NCBI GenBank assembly: GCA_017552985.1
Contig: JAFZNO010000087.1
Span: 1 to 64,000, forward strand
DNA from: Lachnospiraceae bacterium
Lineage (GTDB): Bacteria > Bacillota > Clostridia > Lachnospirales > Lachnospiraceae
DNA length: 64,000 bases
Reading direction: 5' to 3'
Below, in pieces: positions 34,566 through 42,367 of this stretch (its first letter is position 1; each line of letters opens with the position of its first letter). Position numbers and translations under genes: made by a program. The notes under the pieces were generated by a model. The model saw only the letters and a program-made list of their open reading frames with translations. It was not told the origin of the DNA and ran no database searches.

Positions 34566-35255
34566 ATGAGACGTAAAGGAATGATCAAGGCCGTCTGTGT
34601 TGCACTGGCGGCCGTTATGCTTGCAGGCGGCGTGACCGGGTGTGCAGGCGATAAGGAAACGAAACAGACGCAGGAAAGTGAAACAAGCGCGGCGACAAAA
34701 CAGGAAAGTACCTTCGCTCAAGAGCCGGAAAGTGAAGCGGCGAAGGAGAGTTCTTCGGAGGAAGAAAAGAAGAACCGGTTCCCGGACCGCGCGAACGCAA
34801 CTTTGAAAGAGGGTAAGGTCAAGGTGCTGGAAGAGGGAGACGTGGCGCCGGACTTTACGGCAACGTTGGCAGACGGCAGCACCTTCACGCTGTCGGAACA
34901 CGATGACGACGTGGTGCTCTTGAATTTCTTTGCCACTTGGTGCGGTCCCTGCATGCGCGAGATGCCTGCCTTTGAAATGCTGAAGGCCGACGGGCTTGAC
35001 GGCGTGGCGATCCTGTGCGTTGACTGCATGGAAGAGAAGAAAACCGTGGATGCCCTTGTGAAGGAGAAAGGCTATACCTTCCCCATCGCATATGACGAGG
35101 AGGGTGTCATCGAAGAGTATTATCCCACGGACGGCATTCCCTACACGCTAGTGATCAACAAGGGCGTGATCGCCAGGGTTTATCTCGGCGCGATGGATGC
35201 CGAGACGCAATATAAAGAATACAAGGGCGCCATTGAAGAGTGCCTTGCAAAGTAA
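34566..35255 (+). CDS. TlpA/ResA-like thioredoxin lipoprotein
   Basis: A 229-residue secreted lipoprotein: lipobox VTGC at about residue 23, a Ser/Glu-rich linker to about residue 75, then a thioredoxin fold with active site WCGPC (in FFATWCGPCMREMP) and the cis-Pro region DGIPYTLVIN. It should act as a thiol-disulfide exchange protein outside the membrane, anchored by lipid. The next gene encodes a polytopic Fe-S protein that could pass electrons to it, a layout that would replace CcdA/DsbD. AAAGGATGG precedes the ATG. Confidence 0.85.
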   Translation: MRRKGMIKAVCVALAAVMLAGGVTGCAGDKETKQTQESETSAATKQESTFAQEPESEAAKESSSEEEKKNRFPDRANATLKEGKVKVLEEGDVAPDFTATLADGSTFTLSEHDDDVVLLNFFATWCGPCMREMPAFEMLKADGLDGVAILCVDCMEEKKTVDALVKEKGYTFPIAYDEEGVIEEYYPTDGIPYTLVINKGVIARVYLGAMDAETQYKEYKGAIEECLAK

Positions 35256-35285
35256 AGTGACGTCGTGAACGATAACGCATGAGTA

Positions 35286-36308
35286 ATGCAAACGGACGAT
35301 ATGGAAAAAAATCATTTCAAGCGTTTCGCAAGGCGCTACGTGCAGCTCCTTGCGGCGGTATTGTACAACTGTAATTTCAAAGGATTTTCCACGGGCAAGA
35401 TCTGGCAGGGAAGCTCGAAGGGCTTTTGCGTTCCCGGACTGAACTGCTACTCCTGCCCGGGCGCAGTCGCCGCTTGCCCGCTGGGAAGCCTTCAGACGGC
35501 GCTCCTTTCATCGAAATACAAGTTCCCATATTACGTATTGGGAACTTTTCTTTTGCTTGGTCTGTTTTTGGGAAGATTTATCTGTGGCTTCCTGTGTCCC
35601 TTTGGCTTCCTGCAGGAGCTCCTGCACAAGATCCCCACGCCAAAGCTCAAAAAAAGTAAGATAACAAGGATCCTGTCCTATCTGAAATACGGCGTTCTTC
35701 TCATCTTTGTCATTGCGATCCCGCTGATCGCGCTGGCACCGGGATTTTGTAAGTATCTTTGCCCGGCAGGCACGCTGGAAGCGGGGATCCCGCTGGTTCT
35801 CTTGCAGGAAAAGCTCCGCGCCCTGACGGGGGCGTTATTTACGTGGAAGGTTGCCGTCCTGATCGTGATCCTTCTTGCCTGCGTCTTTTGTTATCGTTCT
35901 TTTTGCCGCTTTTTGTGTCCGCTGGGTGCCATTTATTCTTTCTTCAATCCCGTATCCTTCTTTGGCATCAAGGTTGATCAGACGAAATGCATTCACTGCG
36001 ATGCCTGCGTCCGCCACTGTAAGATGGACGTAAAGAAGGTCTGTGACAGAGAGTGCATCCAGTGCGGCGAATGCATTAGCCATTGCCCCGTCAATGCGAT
36101 CCATTTCGGGGTTTCCAGCCAGGGCAGGGCAGACGGTGAAAATACAAAAAAGAGTGCGACGGCAAGGAAGAAAGCGCGGATCATCTTGCGCGTGGTCTTG
36201 ATTGTACTGGCGATCGCGCTTTTGGTGACCGGCCTGAATGACAATGGCTTTCAGGATCTGAAGAATAAAGCCATCCGGATTTGCTATGAATGCATGGGCA
36301 TCGGGTAA
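35286..36308 (+). CDS. NapH/CcdA-like polytopic 4Fe-4S membrane protein
   Basis: A 340-residue protein with five or six membrane helices and several cysteine motifs: CPGAVAACPLG near the N-terminus, the NapH/NosR-type CGFLCPFG and CRFLCPLG at helix ends, and two ferredoxin clusters (CIHCDACVRHC and CIQCGECISHCP). A final CYEC pair lies at the C-terminus after the last helix. It probably carries electrons from a cytoplasmic donor across the membrane, most simply to the TlpA-like lipoprotein encoded just upstream. The CPxxC-like pairs could also be exchange thiols. Confidence 0.8.
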   Translation: MQTDDMEKNHFKRFARRYVQLLAAVLYNCNFKGFSTGKIWQGSSKGFCVPGLNCYSCPGAVAACPLGSLQTALLSSKYKFPYYVLGTFLLLGLFLGRFICGFLCPFGFLQELLHKIPTPKLKKSKITRILSYLKYGVLLIFVIAIPLIALAPGFCKYLCPAGTLEAGIPLVLLQEKLRALTGALFTWKVAVLIVILLACVFCYRSFCRFLCPLGAIYSFFNPVSFFGIKVDQTKCIHCDACVRHCKMDVKKVCDRECIQCGECISHCPVNAIHFGVSSQGRADGENTKKSATARKKARIILRVVLIVLAIALLVTGLNDNGFQDLKNKAIRICYECMGIG

Positions 36309-36430
36309 TTTTCACCGGCCGCGCGGGGAATAAGAATTGACGAAATCCCTCCGTAACGATAAAATGAAAGTGATGGTTTGTCATAAAAGGACGGATCAAA
36401 TTCACTGAGTTTCGTTACGGGGGGATATTT

Positions 36431-38365
36431 ATGCCCAAGAATCGGATTGACGACAAGTTCATACAGGACTTTTTTAAGATAGGCGACAGTGAAGAGGACA
36501 AGCAGGAACTAGAGGAGATCAAGAAAAAATTAAAGCGCCAGCAATTTGAGAACGGCAAGGACATTTGCGTCATTGACGGGGAACCGGATTGCATGTATTT
36601 CCTGGAGTCTGGAACAGCCATTGTTTTAAGCCGCGAGGGCGAGCAGATCAACATCATGCATGAGGGACAATATTTCGGCGAATATGGCGTTTTGTCAAAG
36701 CAAAAGCGCCTTTCCACCGTGCGTTCCCTGGGGCGAACCATCGTGTACCGCCTGGATGCTGATGACATGATGGACATTTTGTCGCATCATCCGGACCTGT
36801 ACGGCGAGATGATGAAGCGCGTGTACGGTCAGGTTTCCGGCAAGCATTCGCAGATCCTGGCTCTGTCCGGCATGCGCAAGGGCATTCTGCAGCATCCGAA
36901 GAACCAGACGCCGCTTTCAAAGCGCCGCATGGTGATCCAATATGGCATTCTTGCCTTGATTTATGTTTTGGCGTGGATCTTTGTGCCAAAGGACGCGAAT
37001 GCGCCGGTTTTCTTGCTTCCGCTGATCCTGATGCTGGTCTACGTGCTTGTGACAAAGCGTACCGTGGAATCCCTGATCGTCTCCGGCATGCTGGCGGCAC
37101 TTCTCGTTTACCGGAATGGCATCGCGGCCAGTTACTCTGACGCCATGATAGAGACCATGATGGCATATGACAACGTATGGACGGTATACGTGATGGCGTT
37201 GATGGGAGGCGTGGTCCAGCTCATCGAAGCTTCCGGCGCGGTGACGGCCTTCAAAAAACTCGCTGACAGTAAGGTTAAAAGCCAGCGGGGAATGATGCTC
37301 ACGGCATATGGCATCATGGCGGCAACCTGCATTGACGACGGCCTGAACATGTCCTGCGCGGCCAATTCCACGAACGCCGTTGCCAAGGAACAGGCCATTC
37401 CGAGAGAGAAGACCTCCCTTCTTTACAGCCTGTTGCCTACGGTGCTCAGCTCATTTATCCCCCTTTCCCTTTGGGGCATATTCGTTATTGGTACGCTCAG
37501 CGCCTCGATCAAGGAGAATCCCGTTGGACTGTTCTGTCAGTCCATTCCTTTTAACTTTTTCTCCATTTTGGTAGTGATCTTTATGTTACTATACTGTTTT
37601 GGCAAGCTTCCCCTGACGAAAAGGCTCAAGAATGCCGACAGGCGAGTGAAGGAAGGCGGAAAGCTGTGGCCGGATGGTTCGGAAAAGTATCTGAGCTTAA
37701 ATGAGCCGGAAATGTGGGGCAAGATCATAAACATCATGCTTCCGATCCTTGTGCTTGCCGTAACTTCACTGGCGATCCGTTCCGTCATTGCCGGGGGATT
37801 TATGGTGGACAGCGCGGTAGGACTGACGGCGACGCTGATCTTCATGTTTTTGTTCTACTGTTGGCAGGGATTGCTCACGCCGGAGCAGTTTGTGGAGCAC
37901 CTGGTGGTGGGCATTGCAAATTCCACGCTTGCAATTCTTTTGTACCTTTTGACGATTTGTTTTTCCACGCTTCTTAGCACGCTCCAGCTGACGGAATACT
38001 TTGTTGACGCCCTGGAAGCATTTGGCAAGTTTGGTCCCATCTTCCCGATGGTCATGTTTTTGCTTGCCATGTTCCTGACCGTTGCCTTGGGTTCCTCTTG
38101 GTCCATGTACGCAATCGTTTTCCCGATCGCCGTACACTTTGCCCCTCTTCTTGGCGTGAATCTCGCGCTTTGCGTGGGTGCCATCGCAGGCGCGGGCATT
38201 GCGGGCGAAAAGAACTGTATGTTTACCGCTGACAGCATGAACGTTGGAACGGCCATAGGATGCGATCCGTATGCGGTCCTTCGGGTTCGCGTGAGATACA
38301 GCTTTGTGATCACGGGAATCGCAGCTGCATTCTATTTGGTGGCAGGATTCCTTTGTAAGCCGTGA
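36431..38365 (+). CDS. Cyclic-nucleotide-binding domain fused to an NhaC-type Na+/H+ antiporter
   Basis: A 644-residue fusion. Residues about 20-130 form a cNMP-binding domain of the CRP/CAP fold, with the phosphate-binding cassette region YFGEYGVLSKQKRLSTVRS. Residues about 165-640 form a polytopic NhaC/SLC-like antiporter with about 11 helices, including CIDDGLNMSCAANSTNAVAK and the C-terminal AGAGIAGEKNCMFT. The prediction is ion exchange at the membrane, gated by a cytoplasmic nucleotide. Which nucleotide is unknown; several key contacts of classical cAMP sites are not obvious. A GGGGGG ribosome site precedes the ATG. The Vsr-like gene starts 16 bases downstream. Confidence 0.8.
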   Translation: MPKNRIDDKFIQDFFKIGDSEEDKQELEEIKKKLKRQQFENGKDICVIDGEPDCMYFLESGTAIVLSREGEQINIMHEGQYFGEYGVLSKQKRLSTVRSLGRTIVYRLDADDMMDILSHHPDLYGEMMKRVYGQVSGKHSQILALSGMRKGILQHPKNQTPLSKRRMVIQYGILALIYVLAWIFVPKDANAPVFLLPLILMLVYVLVTKRTVESLIVSGMLAALLVYRNGIAASYSDAMIETMMAYDNVWTVYVMALMGGVVQLIEASGAVTAFKKLADSKVKSQRGMMLTAYGIMAATCIDDGLNMSCAANSTNAVAKEQAIPREKTSLLYSLLPTVLSSFIPLSLWGIFVIGTLSASIKENPVGLFCQSIPFNFFSILVVIFMLLYCFGKLPLTKRLKNADRRVKEGGKLWPDGSEKYLSLNEPEMWGKIINIMLPILVLAVTSLAIRSVIAGGFMVDSAVGLTATLIFMFLFYCWQGLLTPEQFVEHLVVGIANSTLAILLYLLTICFSTLLSTLQLTEYFVDALEAFGKFGPIFPMVMFLLAMFLTVALGSSWSMYAIVFPIAVHFAPLLGVNLALCVGAIAGAGIAGEKNCMFTADSMNVGTAIGCDPYAVLRVRVRYSFVITGIAAAFYLVAGFLCKP

Positions 38366-38381
38366 CGGATGGGGAGAAAGT

Positions 38382-38873
38382 ATGGGGAATAGGGAGAAAA
38401 GACGCCCCGGCCCTGCGAAGAAGGGAAGCGCAAAAGAGGCGCGGCACTACAACATGCAGCGCATCAAGAGCAAGGACACTTCCATTGAGCTAAAGCTCCG
38501 CAAGGCTTTATGGGCAAAGGGTTACCGCTATCGGAAGAACGTAAGGACCCTTCCGGGAGTGCCGGACATTGTTCTGACAAAATATAAGATCGCAATTTTC
38601 TGCGACAGCGAATTCTTTCACGGAAAGGATTGGGAGGTCCTAAAGCCCCAGCTGGAACGCGGCAATAACGCGGAGTTTTGGATCCAAAAGATCACGAACA
38701 CAAAGAGGCGTGACGACGAGGCCAACAAGAAACTTTTGTACCTCGGCTGGACCGTGATCCGCTTTTGGGGAAAGGACATCCTAAAGCACGCAGACGAATG
38801 CGTGAGGGTCGTGGAGGAAACCATTTTCGACATGGAGATGGGAGAGGCGTTGGACGGTTTGGAAAGTGACTAA
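38382..38873 (+). CDS. Vsr-type very-short-patch-repair endonuclease
   Basis: A 163-residue protein matching the Vsr pattern throughout: NMQRIKSKDTSIELKLRKAL (catalytic-type Glu36), LPGVPDIVL (Asp62, the metal ligand), FFHGKDW (His80), FWIQKITNTKRRD and LGWTVIRFWG. E. coli Vsr nicks 5' of the T in T:G mismatches arising from 5-methylcytosine deamination and thus restores C:G. The zinc-binding Cys/His residues of E. coli Vsr are partly absent, as in many Firmicutes homologues. No cytosine methyltransferase gene is adjacent; the neighbours are an antiporter and an ECF sigma. It may be co-transcribed with the antiporter. Confidence 0.85.
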   Translation: MGNREKRRPGPAKKGSAKEARHYNMQRIKSKDTSIELKLRKALWAKGYRYRKNVRTLPGVPDIVLTKYKIAIFCDSEFFHGKDWEVLKPQLERGNNAEFWIQKITNTKRRDDEANKKLLYLGWTVIRFWGKDILKHADECVRVVEETIFDMEMGEALDGLESD

Positions 38874-38891
38874 AAATTTTTTTGCATTTTA

Positions 38892-38924
38892 TCTAACCTG
38901 ATGAAAAGTTGCTTCGTCTAACCT
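38892..38924 (+). promoter_or_regulatory. Probable ECF-type promoter with duplicated TCTAACCT
   Basis: TCTAACCT occurs at 38892-38899 and 38917-38924, each followed by TGATGAAA or ATTGAAA. Read as an ECF promoter, TAACCT is the -35 and CGTCTA (38915-38920) the -10, with a 15-base spacer; CGTC is a common ECF -10 core. It lies about 80 bases before the sigma-sensor fusion gene, suggesting autoregulation. Confidence 0.5.
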
Positions 38925-39000
38925 ATTGAAAGACCAAAATTTTTGATTTGGTCGACAATATGGAAAGAGGAGGAGAATGCGCCTGGCGCAGGAAAAATGA

Positions 39001-41370
39001 ATGAGAGAGATGAATTATTCCGAACTGGTAAGAATGACAAAGGAAGGGGATGCGAGTGCATTCCGCACGCTGTACGAAGGGACCTGTAACAGGGTTTACT
39101 TTTTGGCAAAGAGCTTTTTGGGAAATGAAGAGGATGCAAGGGACGTTGTGCAGGAGGCTTACGTAACGGCATGGAAAAATATTTCCATGCTAAGTGCCCC
39201 GGAGAGATTCCCGGCATGGATCGAGACGATCGCAACGAATAAGTGCAAGGATTTATACCGGAAAAGGATTCCGACGCCGGTCGACGGCGAGATCCTGGAG
39301 GATCTGGTCAACGAGGAGACGGATTTCCAGCTTCCTGAGGATTACGTTTTGCAGGAAGAAAAGAGAGAGATCCTGTTCCAGATCATGCGGGACGTTCTCA
39401 GCGTCAATCAATACCAGACGGTATTGCTTTATTATTTCAGCAATCTGTCCATCAGCGAAGTTGCGCTGCAGATGGGATGTAACGAGAATGCGGTAAAGAA
39501 CCGCCTGAGCGTATCCAGGGCAAAGCTGAAGGAAGAGATTCTTCGCCTGGAGGAAAAGAAAGGCGTCAAGCTCTATTCGTTTGCGGGCGTACCCATTTTG
39601 GCGCTTATTTTCTCGGAAAGCGCAAAGTGCTGCAGTTTTGCAGAGAGCGAGGCAGTTTACGGAAGCATTACAAATGCGCTTGCAGGGGCTAATGCCATGC
39701 AGGCGGGCACGATCGCCTCTTCGGCGGCCAATGCGGCTGCCGGCGTTGCCGGTAAGGCAGGACGGGCTGCGGAAGCCAATCTCTTAAAGTGGATCATTGG
39801 AGGCCTGGGGGCACTTGCCGCAGTGATCGCGTTGATCGTTGTGATCCCGAAGCTTGGCGGCACAAAGAATCCTGATCAGGAGGGCGAGGTTGCGTCGGCA
39901 TCCACTTCGAAGTCCCAGTCAGGCAAGCAGGAAGACGGAGACCGCAAAGGCGAAGAAGGTAAGGAAGAAGGACGGGAAGCTTTGCCTAAGCTGGAGGAAA
40001 GAGTCATCACGAAGGTTACGTTCAGAAAAGCTTTCACCAGCGGATTATTAACGGTGGAGGGCTCTGACGGCACGTTTGTTACCACGGATAAGGAAAACAA
40101 AGAAGTTGTTGACGAGAAGGGGAATCGCCTGGCATTTGCAGGCAGTTCCCACGTGGAGCTTTTGGGTGATGGCTATTATGGCATTACGGACGGGGACAAT
40201 ACCTTTGTCACCATCGTGAAAGACGATCGGGAGATCCTTACGTTCCCGAGAGTGCAGCGTGACTCGGATTGCGTTTTGACGTATCATGACGGGGTTGTAG
40301 TCTATGATGCAGAGGAGGATAACGTAAAATACCTGGTGGCTTATGACCTTGAGAACAAGAAGGAGCTTTGGAAGGTAAAGGGAAATTCCCCGATCTACGA
40401 GCCGGGTTCCGGTTATATTATTTGCGGCATTGATCAGTTTATGAACTGGCAGTGTGTTTTGGATTTTGATGGCAACGTTTTGTTTGCGGATCCGGCGGGT
40501 AACGTTTACGTAAGACCAACGAATACCCAGTATTTCTACGTGGAATATCACGGCGACAGAATTGAAGTTTATGACGGCAGCAAGAAGATCAATGAGCTGT
40601 CCCTGAAGCCGGAAGCGGATCATTACTACGAATATGCGGGAATTACGACAACCGGGCTGATCGTGGTGCGTGACGGGGCGAAAAAGTATTACGCAATGGA
40701 TCATGACCTAAACGTTGTCTGGGAAATGGATGGGTTTAAGTACGCTGCCGCTTCCAAGTCGGATGAGCTTATGACGACGTATAAGACGTTTGGACCTGAC
40801 GACGTATTTTACGCGCGGAATTGTTTCAAGACGGGAGACTCAAGCTACGTGGGGGCAGATGCCATTTTCTTTGGTGACGGAACGGTCATGAAGCTGCTTA
40901 GCGGCAGAACGGCGGCTGGATCCATCGAAACCTATGGCTTACCGCAGGATACCCGTTTTGTGTGCGGAGGAATCACCAAAACGGACGCATCCGGTGAGCA
41001 CAACGTCAACGTGATCGTCAGCCTTATGAACGGAAAGACCTATGAAGGCGCGGATGACGAGTATATTGCCTTGAAATATGAATCGCCAAACGGAAGATAC
41101 CTGATCGCCACCCAGAACAGGAAGAATCAGGTTTTTGACGAGAATCTGAACGTGATTTATGAAAGTGACCAGGCGGTCTATGAGATGAAGCCCCTCAACG
41201 ACAAATGCGTGATTGAATATGCCAATAAGGCGAAGGACGAAATCTACGTGGTTGACCTTGAGACCAAAGAGAGAACCAGACTGGACGTGGAGGGAACCTA
41301 TTATAACAACAACGCCCGGGCAATCATAACGCATGCGGGTGAAGCATATAATCTGTATGAGTTCGAATAA
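39001..41370 (+). CDS. ECF sigma factor fused to a membrane-anchored extracytoplasmic domain
   Basis: A 789-residue fusion. Residues about 1-185 are a complete ECF sigma factor: region 2 (EDARDVVQEAYVTAWKNI) and region 4 (LSISEVALQMGCNENAVKNR). An Ala-rich stretch follows, then one membrane helix at about 262-285 (IIGGLGALAAVIALIVVI), a Ser/Lys/Glu linker, and about 450 outward residues made of repeating beta-strand units (YYGITDGDNTF, GNVLFADPAGNVYV) like a beta-propeller. The sigma factor is thus tethered to the membrane by its own sensor, and no separate anti-sigma gene is present. Release by proteolysis is inferred. An autoregulatory promoter is possible at 38892. Confidence 0.8.
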   Translation: MREMNYSELVRMTKEGDASAFRTLYEGTCNRVYFLAKSFLGNEEDARDVVQEAYVTAWKNISMLSAPERFPAWIETIATNKCKDLYRKRIPTPVDGEILEDLVNEETDFQLPEDYVLQEEKREILFQIMRDVLSVNQYQTVLLYYFSNLSISEVALQMGCNENAVKNRLSVSRAKLKEEILRLEEKKGVKLYSFAGVPILALIFSESAKCCSFAESEAVYGSITNALAGANAMQAGTIASSAANAAAGVAGKAGRAAEANLLKWIIGGLGALAAVIALIVVIPKLGGTKNPDQEGEVASASTSKSQSGKQEDGDRKGEEGKEEGREALPKLEERVITKVTFRKAFTSGLLTVEGSDGTFVTTDKENKEVVDEKGNRLAFAGSSHVELLGDGYYGITDGDNTFVTIVKDDREILTFPRVQRDSDCVLTYHDGVVVYDAEEDNVKYLVAYDLENKKELWKVKGNSPIYEPGSGYIICGIDQFMNWQCVLDFDGNVLFADPAGNVYVRPTNTQYFYVEYHGDRIEVYDGSKKINELSLKPEADHYYEYAGITTTGLIVVRDGAKKYYAMDHDLNVVWEMDGFKYAAASKSDELMTTYKTFGPDDVFYARNCFKTGDSSYVGADAIFFGDGTVMKLLSGRTAAGSIETYGLPQDTRFVCGGITKTDASGEHNVNVIVSLMNGKTYEGADDEYIALKYESPNGRYLIATQNRKNQVFDENLNVIYESDQAVYEMKPLNDKCVIEYANKAKDEIYVVDLETKERTRLDVEGTYYNNNARAIITHAGEAYNLYEFE

Positions 41371-41391
41371 TGCCTGAAATTTAGAAATTTC

Positions 41392-41420
41392 TTGCTATGA
41401 AGAGCTAAAAAGCTTATAAT
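41392..41420 (+). promoter_or_regulatory. Promoter of the envelope cluster
   Basis: TTGCTA (41392-41397), 17-base spacer, TATAAT (41415-41420), just after the sigma-fusion gene. Confidence 0.65.
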
Positions 41421-41437
41421 GTTATGATGTGAAGATG

Positions 41438-41468
41438 GCGCTGCGAGATTCTTCGCGGCGCTGTTTTT
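41438..41468 (+). terminator. Hairpin with T run inside the leader of the envelope cluster
   Basis: Stem GGCGCTGCG / CGCGGCGCT (two G-T pairs) with loop AGATTCTT, followed by GTTTTT. Because the promoter at 41392 is upstream of it and the gene starts at 41539, it may act as an attenuator, or it may simply end the sigma-fusion transcript. Confidence 0.6.
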
Positions 41469-41538
41469 ACGCCAGAGGAAAGTTGCATTTGCCTGTATAT
41501 TTAGAATGGGAGCGGGACTTCCCGAATAAACTATCACT

Positions 41539-42309
41539 ATGAACATTATTGTTGACGGATACAATATCAGTTATAAGATCACGGGCGAGGGCGAGGAGAC
41601 CGTCGTCATGCTGCAGGGCTGGGGGACACATCTCGGCATGTATGACAGCGTGGCGAATGCGATCAATGACAAGGTCCGCTTCGTCCAGTTTGACCTGCCC
41701 GGATTTGGCGCGAGCGATGAGCCGAGAGAGGCTTGGAACGTGGATGCCTACGCGGATTTCTTCTTGAAATTCATGGAAGCCCTAGGGATCAAAAAGGCAG
41801 CCCTGATCGGACATTCCTACGGCGGACGCGTGATCATCAAGCTTGCCGCAAGGGAGAACCTTCCCTTCGAGATCACGAGGATCGTCCTGATCGACAGCGC
41901 GGGCATCCTGCCAAAGAAAACTTTTAAGCAGAAGGTGAAGATCCGCAAGTATAAGATGCTCAAGGGAATTCTGAACGTGAAGCTGGTATATGCGCTGTTC
42001 CCGGAGCTGATCGATGACTGGCGAAACCGCCAGGGTTCCGCAGACTACCGCGCAGCCTCACCCATGATGCGCAAGTGCCTGGTCATGGCGGTGAACGAAG
42101 ACTTAACCGGGCTGCTTCCAAAGATTCAGCAAGATACGTTGCTCATCTGGGGCGACAAGGATACGGCGACGCCGATCGGTGACGCGAAGATCATGGAAGA
42201 AAAGCTTCCCCATAACGGTCTCGTGGTGCTGACGGGAGCCGGTCATTTCTCCTACCTCGAGCAACCTCAGGTATTCCGCAACGTGATGCGGGCGTATTTT
42301 GAAGCATAA
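41539..42309 (+). CDS. Alpha/beta hydrolase
   Basis: A 256-residue alpha/beta-hydrolase fold enzyme. The nucleophile Ser is in IGHSYGG, the acid is probably Asp in WGDKDTATP, and the His is in GAGHFSYLEQ. The N-terminal LQGWG supplies the oxyanion hole. It begins the cluster containing MurF, a phosphoesterase and Ddl, and in that context may act on an envelope or peptidoglycan-related ester, but the sequence gives no substrate. MurF begins 58 bases downstream. Confidence 0.8.
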   Translation: MNIIVDGYNISYKITGEGEETVVMLQGWGTHLGMYDSVANAINDKVRFVQFDLPGFGASDEPREAWNVDAYADFFLKFMEALGIKKAALIGHSYGGRVIIKLAARENLPFEITRIVLIDSAGILPKKTFKQKVKIRKYKMLKGILNVKLVYALFPELIDDWRNRQGSADYRAASPMMRKCLVMAVNEDLTGLLPKIQQDTLLIWGDKDTATPIGDAKIMEEKLPHNGLVVLTGAGHFSYLEQPQVFRNVMRAYFEA

Positions 42310-42367
42310 AGCCAAAATCTAAGGCTGGGAACGCGCGGACTTTTGCAGATTCCCGCCAGGAGGTATC

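Noticed and set aside
38382-38873. Part of a complete restriction-modification system
   Set aside because: No methyltransferase or restriction gene lies next to it; the hsdR piece is 38 kb away and decayed.
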